Positions 1-10,432 of a DNA stretch of 64,000 nucleotides are shown piece by piece (within the stretch, counting starts at the first letter, position 1; each line of letters begins with the position of its first letter). The notes under the pieces were generated by a model. It was not told the origin of the DNA and ran no database searches. It worked only from the letters and a program-made list of their open reading frames with translations. Source of the stretch: Vibrio sp. CAU 1672 (GTDB taxonomy: Bacteria; Pseudomonadota; Gammaproteobacteria; Enterobacterales; Vibrionaceae); the NCBI RefSeq assembly GCF_029223195.1, contig NZ_JARHUF010000002.1, forward strand, positions 1-64,000, written 5' to 3'. The translations under genes were made by a program, and so were the position numbers.

Positions 1-58
1 AGAGAGTTTTACCCTGCCGGAGAGAAGAGAAAGAAGCTACCCAAGAGCAGTAAAGAAA

Positions 59-85
59 AGGCCTAGTCGCTATGCGACTAGGCCT
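59..85 (-). terminator. Intrinsic terminator downstream of yggL
   Basis: A perfect 12-bp inverted repeat (59-70 with 74-85, loop TAT). Read on the minus strand the stem is followed by a T-rich tract (TTTTCTTT), so it should end the yggL transcript whose stop codon lies 80 bases upstream on that strand. Bases 1-58 hold nothing recognisable. Confidence 0.8.
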
Positions 86-164
86 CCAAAAAAGCGTTAA
101 GTTATCTTAACTTACATGCATTAAGCCTGAAGGCTAGCTATTTTTTAGTCTATCGATAACCAAA

Positions 165-503
165 TTACAGATAGTTGGCGTCAACCAAGTCGCTGGCTTG
201 AACACCGCTGACTTCCGGACGAGCTTCTAACCAGGCTACAACCTGAGCTTTTTGTTCTTCATTCACACTAGTGTAACGCTCGGTAGAGCACAGGAAGCCT
301 TCAAAATGCTCCAGACCGCCGCCACCGAAACACAGATCTAGACCATCGATAAAATCGATAAATTCATCGACAAATGCGTCGTAGCGGTCGAAATCACTGA
401 TGTCAGTTTGACAGCTGATTTCAAAGCCTAACACTGCAAACTCGCCTAAAAACAGTTTTTTGCGAATACGGCGTTTTTTGTTTTCGATTTTGTCTAATTT
501 CAT
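165..503 (-). CDS. yggL: YggL/DUF469 family ribosome-associated protein
   Basis: A 112-residue soluble protein that matches the YggL (DUF469) family over its whole length. The start is very basic (lysine/arginine-rich, residues 2-16), followed by a conserved acidic middle (the FIDFIDGLDLCFGGGG stretch, about residues 48-63) typical of the family. YggL has been described as binding the 50S ribosomal subunit in E. coli; that role is known for the family and not shown here. The ATG has a plausible purine-rich ribosome-binding site and the gene appears to be a single unit closed by its own terminator. It is divergent from the phosphatase gene that follows. Confidence 0.85.
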   Translation of the reverse strand: MKLDKIENKKRRIRKKLFLGEFAVLGFEISCQTDISDFDRYDAFVDEFIDFIDGLDLCFGGGGLEHFEGFLCSTERYTSVNEEQKAQVVAWLEARPEVSGVQASDLVDANYL

Positions 504-815
504 GGTGATCTCTCGTGGATGATTTGACGCCCTGTTATACCGTTATATCGCTGCAATCCCAAGCCAAATCGCTTATTGTTCGCCCGGGCGCTGGTTTTAT
601 AAACAACTACCCAAATTAAAGAGGCAGCCTTGCATCAACGGGAAATGGCGTGTGTAGCAGTCGTGTTGCCTAACAGTATAAACTGGGTAATATTAATTAA
701 ACAAAAAGTTAATTCGGCCACATTAGTCCTGTCATTTTTCTCTTTCACACTCTCCTACGTTCAACCAAATATTTTAAAAATCAAACACTATAATCGATGA
801 ATTAGGAAGTAAGCC
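504..815. other. Divergent intergenic region yggL/phoX
   Basis: This 312-base AT-rich spacer must hold the yggL promoter on the minus strand and the phosphatase promoter on the plus strand. The only sequence motif I can point to is the possible Pho box at 729-746, described separately. Confidence 0.5.
729..746 (+). promoter_or_regulatory. Possible Pho box upstream of phoX
   Basis: CTGTCAT, four T residues, then CTCTTTC. The first half equals the PhoB consensus half-site and the second half matches 5 of 7 positions at the correct 11-base repeat spacing. It lies 70 bases before the phoX start. The downstream gene belongs to a family usually induced by phosphate starvation, so the assignment is reasonable but the second half is weak. 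Confidence 0.45.
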
Positions 816-2840
816 ATGAGTAAGGAAACCTTTGACGCCACACGTTACAATCAGAGCAGTAATAAGCCGTTTGAAGAGGTATTAGAAGCCAGCCTGTCAC
901 GCCGCAGTATTTTGAAGGGCGGCGTGGGTATCAGTGCAATGACCGCTTTTGGGGCCTTTGGTTTGGCAGGATGTAACTCCTCCAGTAGCGGTTCGTCACT
1001 CAGTAGCTCAGCGGTGTCTGAAGCGGTGCTCAACTTTGACTCTATCCCCGGTTCTCTGACGGATGCTGTCAGCGTCCCTCCGGGTTATGTTGCTCAGGTG
1101 TTGGTGCCGTGGGGAACCCCATTGAATGCACAAGGCAGCGTTTGGAAGAGCGATGGTACTAATACCAGCGATGATCAGCATAACGCACTAGGCATGCATC
1201 ACGATGGTATGCATTTCTTCCCTTTAGCGGGCAATCCGAATGATGGCCTGCTGTGTATCAACCATGAGTATATTGATACTTCGGCGCTTCACCCCAGTGG
1301 CCCAACCGTGGAAAATGGTATGCGAACCATAGTGGATGAAGTACGCAAGGAAATAAATGCGCATGGTGTGTCTGTTGTGCGTATTAGGCTGGAAGGCAAC
1401 GTGTGGAAACTGGTGGAAACTGACCCGCTTAACCGGCGTTACACTGGGGCTAGCGTGATGGACCTCTCCGGTCCACTGGCGCATTCGCAGCACACGGTAA
1501 CCCGCTTTTCACCTGATGGCAGCCAGGCGCGTGGCACATTAAACAACTGTGGGAACGGTTATACGCCCTGGGGCACTTACCTGACTTGTGAAGAAAACTG
1601 GCCGGGCTATTTTGTTAATGCCGGGCAGCGCACCGCAGAGCAGGATCGTATTGGGGTGGATGACACCCGTACCCGTTACTTATGGGAGACCCTGGCTGGT
1701 GATAGTGATGAGCGTCTGGATGAGTTTACCCGCTTTAATGTGGCACCACGCGGGGCGAGTGCGGTGGATGACTACCGTAATGAGGCCAATGGTCACGGTT
1801 ACATCGTAGAAATTGATCCCTATACGCAGAACTCCCGGGCGAAAAAGCGTACTGCTTTGGGGCGTTTTCGCCATGAAGGCTGTACCTTTGGTAAATTGGA
1901 AGCCGGTAAGCCAGTGGTGTTTTACTCCGGTCACGATTCGCGTTTTGAGTATATGTATAAGTTTGAATCCGCGATGGGGTGGGATCCGGCTGATGCCAAT
2001 CCTGACAACCGTCTGGCGACCGGGGATAAGTATATGGATCAGGGCACGCTGTATGTGGCACGTTTCAATGAAGACGGAAGCGGGACCTGGTTACCACTGA
2101 GTTTGGACAGTGTCACCTTATCTGGCGGGACATTAGCCGATCACTTCTCGTCTCTGGCGGCGATTATTCTCAATACTGCCGGGGCGGCGGATTTGGTCGG
2201 TGCGACGCCGATGGATCGTCCGGAATGGTGTAGTGTGGATCCATTTACCGGCTCGGTGTACCTGACGCTGACTAATAACACCAAACGTACCGAAGAGACC
2301 AACCCGCGTCTTAACAACAAATTTGGTCACGTGATCCGTTGGGATGAAGGTCAGTCTGCGACCGAATTCCGCTGGGATATTTTTGTCTTTGGAGCGCCGG
2401 CAGACGGGGATACAGGCACCAACCGTTCTGCTCTGACCGAGCTGAACCAGTTTGCCAGCCCGGATGGTCTGGCGTTCGACCCGCGCGGTATTTTGTGGAT
2501 TCAAACTGACAATGGTGCAAGCGAAGTAACCAGTTATACCAACGATCAGATGCTGGCGGTAGTGCCGTCGAAGTTCACAGATCAAGAGGGCAACCCGGCC
2601 ACGATCAGTGCTGAGAACCAGGCTGAACTGAAACGTTTTTTTGTTGGGCCGAATGGCTGTGAGGTGACGGGTTTTACCATCAGCCCGGACTACAAATCAC
2701 TGTTTGTTAACATCCAACATCCTGGTAACTGGCCATACAGTGATGATGCGACAGAGGTGACTCCGGCAGGGGTGACGGTACGTCCACGTGCTGCTACGGT
2801 AGTTATTCGCCGCGAAGATGGCGGTGAAATCGCGGTATAG
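816..2840 (+). CDS. phoX: PhoX-family alkaline phosphatase (DUF839), Tat-exported
   Basis: A 674-residue protein of the PhoX/DUF839 family, secreted enzymes that release phosphate from phosphoesters using calcium and iron cofactors. The N-terminus carries a twin-arginine signal (SRRSILKGG, residues 28-36), a hydrophobic stretch, and LAGC around residue 53 followed by a serine-rich linker, which suggests a Tat-exported lipoprotein. The body has the family's long beta-propeller with motifs such as GYTPWGTYLTCEENW and RFRHEGCTFG. The start is the ATG after AGGAAG. It stands alone and ends at a strong terminator. A possible Pho box upstream fits phosphate control. The family call is firm; the exact substrate is not visible. 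Confidence 0.9.
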   Translation: MSKETFDATRYNQSSNKPFEEVLEASLSRRSILKGGVGISAMTAFGAFGLAGCNSSSSGSSLSSSAVSEAVLNFDSIPGSLTDAVSVPPGYVAQVLVPWGTPLNAQGSVWKSDGTNTSDDQHNALGMHHDGMHFFPLAGNPNDGLLCINHEYIDTSALHPSGPTVENGMRTIVDEVRKEINAHGVSVVRIRLEGNVWKLVETDPLNRRYTGASVMDLSGPLAHSQHTVTRFSPDGSQARGTLNNCGNGYTPWGTYLTCEENWPGYFVNAGQRTAEQDRIGVDDTRTRYLWETLAGDSDERLDEFTRFNVAPRGASAVDDYRNEANGHGYIVEIDPYTQNSRAKKRTALGRFRHEGCTFGKLEAGKPVVFYSGHDSRFEYMYKFESAMGWDPADANPDNRLATGDKYMDQGTLYVARFNEDGSGTWLPLSLDSVTLSGGTLADHFSSLAAIILNTAGAADLVGATPMDRPEWCSVDPFTGSVYLTLTNNTKRTEETNPRLNNKFGHVIRWDEGQSATEFRWDIFVFGAPADGDTGTNRSALTELNQFASPDGLAFDPRGILWIQTDNGASEVTSYTNDQMLAVVPSKFTDQEGNPATISAENQAELKRFFVGPNGCEVTGFTISPDYKSLFVNIQHPGNWPYSDDATEVTPAGVTVRPRAATVVIRREDGGEIAV

Positions 2841-2862
2841 GTTTATCATTTGAGTTAACTTC

Positions 2863-2887
2863 AAGCCCTGCCTGAAAGGCAGGGCTT
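2863..2887 (+). terminator. Intrinsic terminator after phoX
   Basis: A perfect 11-bp stem (2863-2873 with 2877-2887, loop GAA), followed by TTGTGTT. It lies between convergent genes, phoX and the GH1 gene. Confidence 0.75.
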
Positions 2888-2927
2888 TGTGTTGCTACTC
2901 ATGTCATTATTGAATGATGTCGTTGCG

Positions 2928-4340
<1,413 letters not shown>

Positions 4341-4482
4341 TCAGATGGAATGAGAATAGTCGAGATCAGAGAGGGGATCTTTTGGTGAGATCGAGTTTTT
4401 ATTGTTGAGGGTTAAGAAGGTGGGTTTTTATTGAGTCGGAAGGCGGACTCCAGCCTTGCTGGTACAAGACTGGAGCAACGGT

Positions 4483-5613
4483 TTAGAATGTGAAGGCCAG
4501 ATTTGCTGCAGCACCAAATTGGTTTTCACCTGCGTATGATCCCGCAACATCAAGACTGATAACGTCAAAAGGACTGATGCCGATACCTGCGGTAAACGCG
4601 TTCTCTAAGTTGTTTTCCAGATCCATTTCGTAACCTACGCGCAGCTGTGCCCAGCCCCATGCGTTACCTTCCAGACCAAGGCGTACAAACTGAGAGTCAT
4701 CTTCCGAGGTATGTTTGAAGCGTTTTTGCTTGGTTAGGTCAGCATCCACACTCAGGCTGAGGTAATTTCCCACATACCCCAGACCAACGGTTGCTTGTGG
4801 TGTTAACTCATAAGTGTATCCGCCAATTTCGGTATTGATGTCTTGTTTTAATAAGTCTTTCAGTGTCAGGCCTGCGCGGAGAGCATGTTTATGCCACGCC
4901 ATACCGATGTCCATATTAAAGGCGTTTTTTGATACTTCACTCTTGTCGTAATCTTCGATATCAAAATCGTTCAGTGAAGTACGTTGTGAGTAGGTCATCA
5001 GTTGTTGGTACTTAGGAGAAATACCGAATGCAACGTTTTGCCCACCCAGGACGAAATTACGAGCTAAGGATACGCCATATTCCGCAGTACCGAACGCGGC
5101 AAGCGCAATGTTGGAATTTAAGTAACGCTCGGCTGTATTGCCACTTTCTGCAATGTCTGGGACAGCAATAATTTCGACATAGCCAGCCGAAAACATATTC
5201 ACTGATACATACTGTGTAGGGATGGCGAGCACAAGGCCGAGACCGGCGTTGACGACGACGGGGTCACTGTTGTCCAATTTGTTGAGTAACCGTTCCATCT
5301 CCGCAATGTCGGACGAAGTGGGAATCCCTTGCACGCTATCAAATAGATCTTGCGCGTCTTCGACGGTATTAAGTGCTTCATCTTTGTCGTGGAGGTTAGC
5401 GCCTAGCGCTGGCAGTAACAGCCCTACGTCATCATTTTCACGATAGAGTGCCCCCAATGCCGGATTGTGAAGTGGTGCGGTAAGGTAGTCTGCTGAAACG
5501 ACCCCGGTGTTGCCCATACCATGGCTGCGCGCATCAGCGACATAAGGAGCGGCGAGGGTATGGGCTGATAGCGCAGCAAAGATGCCCGTCATTATTTTGA
5601 TAATTTTGCTCAT
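4483..5613 (-). CDS. TraF-like outer-membrane protein (conjugal transfer TraF_2 family)
   Basis: A 376-residue protein with a signal peptide (residues 1-21, ending LAA) and a conserved start ADARSHGMGNTGVVSADYLTAPLHNPA that I associate with Vibrio proteins annotated as conjugal transfer protein TraF (TraF_2 family). The rest alternates short hydrophobic and polar strands and ends in phenylalanine (LAFTF), as beta-barrel outer-membrane proteins do, so a FadL-like barrel is likely. Despite the family name there is no conjugation gene nearby and I infer a general outer-membrane role. The start follows GGGAGG. Confidence 0.6.
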   Translation of the reverse strand: MSKIIKIMTGIFAALSAHTLAAPYVADARSHGMGNTGVVSADYLTAPLHNPALGALYRENDDVGLLLPALGANLHDKDEALNTVEDAQDLFDSVQGIPTSSDIAEMERLLNKLDNSDPVVVNAGLGLVLAIPTQYVSVNMFSAGYVEIIAVPDIAESGNTAERYLNSNIALAAFGTAEYGVSLARNFVLGGQNVAFGISPKYQQLMTYSQRTSLNDFDIEDYDKSEVSKNAFNMDIGMAWHKHALRAGLTLKDLLKQDINTEIGGYTYELTPQATVGLGYVGNYLSLSVDADLTKQKRFKHTSEDDSQFVRLGLEGNAWGWAQLRVGYEMDLENNLENAFTAGIGISPFDVISLDVAGSYAGENQFGAAANLAFTF

Positions 5614-6295
5614 AACGCCTCCCTTGATTTACCTATGGGTAAGCTTGAGAGTTAATTTACAGTCATAAAGCGAATACAACCTGACCGGTGAATCATACCG
5701 TTCCAACTAGAGATAGGGCCATTTCAGAGTGGTTACTGAAAGGCGGGGGTCTCCCTGAATGGTATAAGGCGACGTGCTGTCGGGGACCACAATACCACTA
5801 CTGTGGTTGTTTCTCGCCGGATATGCAAACAACGTCATTAATAGAAATGATAGCTCAACTATCAATAGTGGAGTGGAATTATGTGACTCTCTTCATTAAA
5901 TAACAGTTAATGACAAAGGTGACGTTACCCGGGCATGCGGTCGTTGTTGTTCATATTGCGCATGTTAGCAGTGGCGACGGCCGGGCTTAATTTTAGTCGT
6001 TCACCGGCTTGAAAAGTCTTGAGCACCGAGTTGCACTCTTCGGTGTAGTCACTTCTCCTCCGTGGGTATTAATGTGTTGTAAGGCACAGATTTGCCCGCA
6101 GAATATTTGTGTCGGTTGATGCAAACTTAGGATTTAAATCGAGTTAACTATATTTATTGGCTTATGTGAGCAAAGTCAGTTATCGACGAGCAAAATAGGG
6201 AAAATGTGCTGCTTTTTGATTATGGTCAAATTTGAACCCGCTCGCACGGAATAACGTTCTAATTAATATAACTACTAAAGAGAAAGAGGCAATAG
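5614..6295. other. 682-base intergenic region with potential RNA structure
   Basis: It separates divergent genes, the TraF-like gene and the chemoreceptor. Around 5748-5805 several short complementary segments occur: GGTCTCC (5748-5754) can pair with GGGGACC (5782-5788), CGAC (5770-5773) with GTCG, and ACCACA with TGTGGT. A 71-codon open frame here (5688-5903) has no ribosome-binding site or family resemblance. I recognise no known riboswitch or small RNA. Confidence 0.35.
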
Positions 6296-8008
6296 ATGTC
6301 TGTATCAAGCTTGCACACAAGTCAATCCGGGGATGTTCCTACTGAGTTAACACTGGCAGAGAAGCTGCAAAGCGTCAGCTTGCGCTTGAGACTGGTTGTC
6401 GTGTTGACCTTTCTTTCCTTTGCTCTGTTGGGCTACCGGGGAATCGTTGGCATGCAGTCAGCGGCGGGTTTTATTGAAGATCTGTACCAGCAGGGAATGC
6501 AACACACCATACGCGCCGGCAAGGTCCTGGATGAACTGGGAATTGCCCGCAGTTCGTTGTTGCTCTCGTTCCAGCATGACCCATATTCCGAGTTTGCCAA
6601 CATGCACGATCATCCGATTGAGCGCCATATCGAGGAAGTGCAGCGTTCATTAAATACGCTTCATCATATTATCGACAATGAAATACTGGCTTCCGGGCTG
6701 GAGCCTGACGAGCTTGAACGGGTAAAGCAACTGGCCAAAACGCTGGATAATATAACCCAATATGGTTTTGAACCGGCAATAAACAAGTTGCGGCAAAAAG
6801 ATTTCAAAGGCGCCAACCTAATTCTATTAACTAAAATTAACCCATTATTTAAAGAAGCTCATACTGAGACCCAGCAGTTTTTGGATCTGCAAGTTGCAGA
6901 AGGTGAAGCTCATTTTCAGATAGCCCAGCACAATATAGACACGTTTATCTGGCTGGCTGGTGTTTCGATCAGCGCAGCGCTTATTGTGATCAGCTTTTTG
7001 TCATTAAGTGTTGTGCGTCGGGTCAATCACGCGGTGCAACAGCTAGCGGAGTCGGCTAATCATATTGCCGACGGGGATTTGACCCGCAGAATCCAGATCA
7101 GCGGAAAAGACGAATTTGCCCGGATTGGCCAATCAGTTAACCGAATTGTGGATGGGTTTCAGCATGTGATTCAGTCCAACCGTGACTCTGTGGAGCAACT
7201 GGCCCGAACCGCAGAAGAGAGCTCGGCGGTCGCAATGCAAACCAAGCAGAACGTGATTGAACAACAGGCTCAGACGCAACAAATTGCAACGGCAATCAAT
7301 GAATTTACCGCCACGGTAAGAGAGGTGGCCCAGAGTGCTACCTCTGCTGCCGAAGCGTCTGAGAATGCTGACAAAGCGGCGGCACAGGGACGCCAGGTCG
7401 TGGATGAAAGCGTAGGTATGATTGAACGTTTGTCACAGGAAATGGCCGCATCGGTCGAATCCATGCATGCGCTGGCACGTTACTCCGAGGACATTGGCAG
7501 TGTCGTGGATGTCATTCAGGATATTTCTGAGCAGACCAACTTACTGGCGTTGAATGCGGCGATAGAGGCAGCCCGAGCCGGTGAGCAGGGGCGCGGTTTT
7601 GCGGTGGTGGCGGATGAAGTCAGAACATTGGCCAGCCGCACGCAAAAGTCGACGGAAGAGATACTGCATACGATTCAGCGCTTGCAGCAAGGCAGTCAAG
7701 AGTCAACCAGCAGGCTGGAACAAGGCGCTGACAACGCCAGAGTGACGGTGGAGAAAGCGAGAGAGGCCGGTGAGGCTTTGGCGCAGATCACTGACAGTGT
7801 GGACAGAATCACGGCGATGAACACCCAGATAGCCACTGCGGCTGAGCAGCAAACGCTGGTGACTGAAGAAATTAACCAGAATATCTCTGTCATTAGTGAC
7901 ATCTCTAATCAGACGGCTTCAGGTGCAGAGCAAAGCAGTGACGCTACCATGGAGCTCGCCCGTTTCTCTGAAAGCATAAGAGCGGAGATTAGTCACTACC
8001 GTGCTTAA
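6296..8008 (+). CDS. Methyl-accepting chemotaxis protein
   Basis: A 570-residue transmembrane chemoreceptor. There is a first membrane helix at about residues 30-48, a periplasmic helical ligand-binding region (about 50-215), a second membrane helix (about 218-240), a HAMP domain (about 242-295) and a cytoplasmic signalling domain. The highly conserved hairpin tip that contacts CheA and CheW is seen as [20 protein letters not shown] followed by [12 protein letters not shown]. The C-terminus (ISHYRA) lacks the CheR-tethering pentapeptide of the long E. coli receptors. The sensory domain does not reveal its ligand. It is monocistronic, ATG after AAAGAGAAAGAGG, with a strong terminator. Confidence 0.92.
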   Translation: MSVSSLHTSQSGDVPTELTLAEKLQSVSLRLRLVVVLTFLSFALLGYRGIVGMQSAAGFIEDLYQQGMQHTIRAGKVLDELGIARSSLLLSFQHDPYSEFANMHDHPIERHIEEVQRSLNTLHHIIDNEILASGLEPDELERVKQLAKTLDNITQYGFEPAINKLRQKDFKGANLILLTKINPLFKEAHTETQQFLDLQVAEGEAHFQIAQHNIDTFIWLAGVSISAALIVISFLSLSVVRRVNHAVQQLAESANHIADGDLTRRIQISGKDEFARIGQSVNRIVDGFQHVIQSNRDSVEQLARTAEESSAVAMQTKQNVIEQQAQTQQIATAINEFTATVREVAQSATSAAEASENADKAAAQGRQVVDESVGMIERLSQEMAASVESMHALARYSEDIGSVVDVIQDISEQTNLLALNAAIEAARAGEQGRGFAVVADEVRTLASRTQKSTEEILHTIQRLQQGSQESTSRLEQGADNARVTVEKAREAGEALAQITDSVDRITAMNTQIATAAEQQTLVTEEINQNISVISDISNQTASGAEQSSDATMELARFSESIRAEISHYRA

Positions 8009-8017
8009 TTAATGAGT

Positions 8018-8053
8018 CCAAAAGCCCTGCCGTGTTTACGGCAGGGCTTTTGG
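8018..8053 (+). terminator. Intrinsic terminator after the chemoreceptor gene
   Basis: A 16-bp stem (8018-8033 with 8038-8053, loop GTTT), GC-rich in its upper half and A/T at the base, so it could also act on the opposite strand. Confidence 0.8.
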
Positions 8054-8206
8054 GAGTTTAGTGCATTTTTCCTGTCAGCTGTTTTTAAAATTCGGTTACC
8101 CTCTGACAAGATCCCCCGGTTTTTCTCATACGATGTAGTTACGCCAGCGCCCGGTTAACGTCTCCTGCCTATACTGACAGAGAGAGTCATGTTTATGGGA
8201 GGAGTT

Positions 8207-8770
8207 ATGTGCGGACGGCTCAATGTAACGGATGATCCTTTGGCTCGCATTGTGTCTGAACTGGTCGGGATAAACTTCTCTCCGCAACAGAGTGTCGATC
8301 TCAGGCCAACCAACAAGGTTTCAACTATCGCTTATCGCCACGGGGGTTATTATCAGCATGATCTGTGCTGGGGATTTAAGCCGGAATGGGCCTCGCGCCA
8401 TATCATCAACGCAAAGGCTGAAACTGCCGCGATCAAGCCGACTTTTCGCCAGGCGTTTGCCTATCACCGGGTTGTGGTTCCCTGCAGCGGCTGGTATGAG
8501 TGGCGTGAGGAAACCAGCCGGAAGCAAAAGTATCTGTTTAGCAACCCGCAAGGTTTACCGCTCTATCTGGCCGGGCTGGCGGTTGACGGGCAGTTTTTGG
8601 TGATACTGACCACAGAGCCCAGTCCGCAATACCGGCCGTACCATTCGCGTATGCCAGTATTGTTGCCGGAAGCTTCAATCATGTTTTGGATATCGGCACC
8701 TCCCCATCAGGCACAATCCTGTCTTTACCCGGGATGGCAACCACGGCTATCCGTACAAGCAGTAGAGTGA
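8207..8770 (+). CDS. SRAP/YedK (HMCES) abasic-site protein, probable C-terminal frameshift
   Basis: An SRAP-family protein, which covalently traps abasic sites in single-stranded DNA through the amino group and thiol of cysteine 2. I place the start at the ATG at 8207 because this gives the obligatory MCGR start and follows GGGAGGAG; an upstream in-frame ATG at 8189 would bury the cysteine. The active-site asparagine is in IINAKAETA, the glutamate in WYEW, and the histidine in HSRMP. After about residue 160 the frame stops resembling the family, whereas the overlapping frame from 8686 (LDIGTS, then SSRVTD) does resemble the family C-terminus. A one-base loss in TTTT at 8684-8687 would explain this, so the gene may be damaged or the read erroneous. 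Confidence 0.8.
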   Translation: MCGRLNVTDDPLARIVSELVGINFSPQQSVDLRPTNKVSTIAYRHGGYYQHDLCWGFKPEWASRHIINAKAETAAIKPTFRQAFAYHRVVVPCSGWYEWREETSRKQKYLFSNPQGLPLYLAGLAVDGQFLVILTTEPSPQYRPYHSRMPVLLPEASIMFWISAPPHQAQSCLYPGWQPRLSVQAVE

Positions 8771-8798
8771 CGGACAGGGGGGGGCGCTCAGCGACCGA

Positions 8799-10010
8799 TC
8801 ATAGCTTGAGCTCGTTACAGGCAGGTTTACACCAGTTATCCTCATTGCTTTTTTCTATTACCGTCACCTTATTGCGGCCACTGTGTTTGGAGCGATAAAG
8901 AGCCAAATCCGCGCGAGCAACCAGGGTATGGAAATTGTCATCCTGACCCATTTCGGAGACACCAAAGCTCATTGTTGTGTCTACTGGGGAGTTTTGCAGG
9001 CTAAGTTCTTTTTCTACGCTTTCCCTTAGTTTTTCCGCATATAAACGGCTTTGATGCAACGTTTTGTTCGGCAGCAGCACCATAAACTCGTCGCCACCGA
9101 ATCGAACCGCGTATGAGCTGCGGGGCAGGTTAGACTGGAAGATGCTGGCAACGGTGCGAATTACGCTATCGCCAATGGTATGACCGTGTTGGTCATTAAT
9201 GGTTTTGAAGTTGTCGATATCCGACATAATGATCCCGGTAGGTCTTTTTCTCTTCTTTGCCTTGTTTAAAGCCTCAGGCAGCATGGTTTCCATTGCCCGC
9301 CGGTTATACATACAGGTCAGGGCATCCTGATAAGACAGATGATGGATAGACTTGACCAGCCGGGCATTGATTAGCCACAGCATGCTGAAGCTAATAGCCA
9401 CAACCAGGATGATACTGAACAAGAATGTGAGCTGATGAACCAGACCTGCAGTCATAAAACTGCTTAACTCGGGTTCGTGCAGGGACCATAAACAGCGAAA
9501 GGCCATAAATAAGCTGTACATGGCGAAAGAAGTTGCCATCATCCAATTGGGAAGATTCAGATCTTCTCTCTGACCTTTAATCAATGCAGTTGCCGAGCAG
9601 AGTGTGACAATTGACAAAAACACACTGCTAATAATGATTCTTACTTTAATTGAAGGAGCATAGTAAGTGAAATAGATGTACATCCCGACTGCAAGTGGAA
9701 CTATGCCGCTAACCAAATAGGCGTATTTCAGCGGGAACTGCTTAAACAAGCTGATACCGTAAAGCGTCAGGGTAAAGCCGATGAATATAATGCTGTTGGC
9801 TGCTACAACGGTTAACCAATCCGGCGCCTCATCACGCATAGCAAGGAGCAACGGCCCCATGCCGATAAACAGTAGTGACAGTGCAAAGGCTGTTAATCCC
9901 TGAACTCTATTTTGGGTGTACTGGTAGCCGATCAGGCCGATGAAGCAGATGACGGAAAATAAAATAACAACAAAATTCAGAGTTCTCATATCGAGATAAA
10001 ACGAATCCAT
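8799..10010 (-). CDS. Membrane diguanylate cyclase (GGDEF)
   Basis: A 403-residue protein with about seven hydrophobic helices in residues 1-220 and a GGDEF domain in 225-385. The active-site motif is intact (RFGGDEF), as are the metal and substrate residues in the DIDNFKTIND segment, so it should make cyclic di-GMP from GTP. The inhibitory site expected five residues before the motif reads RSSY instead of RxxD, so product feedback is probably lost. The N-terminal membrane sensor has no recognisable ligand domain. It is a single gene convergent with the SRAP gene, and the C-terminal tail (about 15 residues, with cysteines) is unusual. Confidence 0.9.
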   Translation of the reverse strand: MDSFYLDMRTLNFVVILFSVICFIGLIGYQYTQNRVQGLTAFALSLLFIGMGPLLLAMRDEAPDWLTVVAANSIIFIGFTLTLYGISLFKQFPLKYAYLVSGIVPLAVGMYIYFTYYAPSIKVRIIISSVFLSIVTLCSATALIKGQREDLNLPNWMMATSFAMYSLFMAFRCLWSLHEPELSSFMTAGLVHQLTFLFSIILVVAISFSMLWLINARLVKSIHHLSYQDALTCMYNRRAMETMLPEALNKAKKRKRPTGIIMSDIDNFKTINDQHGHTIGDSVIRTVASIFQSNLPRSSYAVRFGGDEFMVLLPNKTLHQSRLYAEKLRESVEKELSLQNSPVDTTMSFGVSEMGQDDNFHTLVARADLALYRSKHSGRNKVTVIEKSNEDNWCKPACNELKL

Positions 10011-10432
10011 ATTTTATACTCCTAGTGAGATTAGCCCGATATTCTGCTGCTGTTAATGAAATTAGCCTGCGTATATTCATGGTAGTTGTGGTTTTAGTTT
10101 GTGTTGCTGAGATTATTGTAACTTATCTTGCTAATAAATCGATCTTATCTGTAGGGTAATTTGTGATCTTTTGTTGTGTAATTGTTGTAATGGTGTGGTT
10201 GTTACTTCCAGTTTGGCCTGGCTGTATTTGAGATAGCAACGAAGCCAGAGTACCGCTAATACACCCTTTTTGATGGCATAAAAAGTCACCCAGGACTGGC
10301 ATCGTGTCGGTATGACATGATATTGCGGTTGCCTGCTGCGGTATGCTACGCAGTTTTTGCTTCTGTCATTGTATATAGTCAGGGTGTGCTTAAGTTAGAA
10401 TAGTCTTAGCGGTCTGCTCTGTGAGAGGTGGT
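10011..10432. other. 422-base divergent intergenic region
   Basis: It lies between the divergent diguanylate cyclase and hydroxyglutarate oxidase genes. It is AT-rich near the cyclase start and presumably holds both promoters. I see no recognisable operator, repeat or RNA. Confidence 0.4.

Noticed and set aside
4483..5613. Evidence of a conjugative element from the TraF-like gene
   Set aside because: The family name is historical; no other transfer gene is present, and the protein looks like an outer-membrane barrel.
5688..5903. 71-codon open frame upstream of the chemoreceptor
   Set aside because: No ribosome-binding site, no family resemblance and odd composition; it covers a region with RNA-like complementarity.
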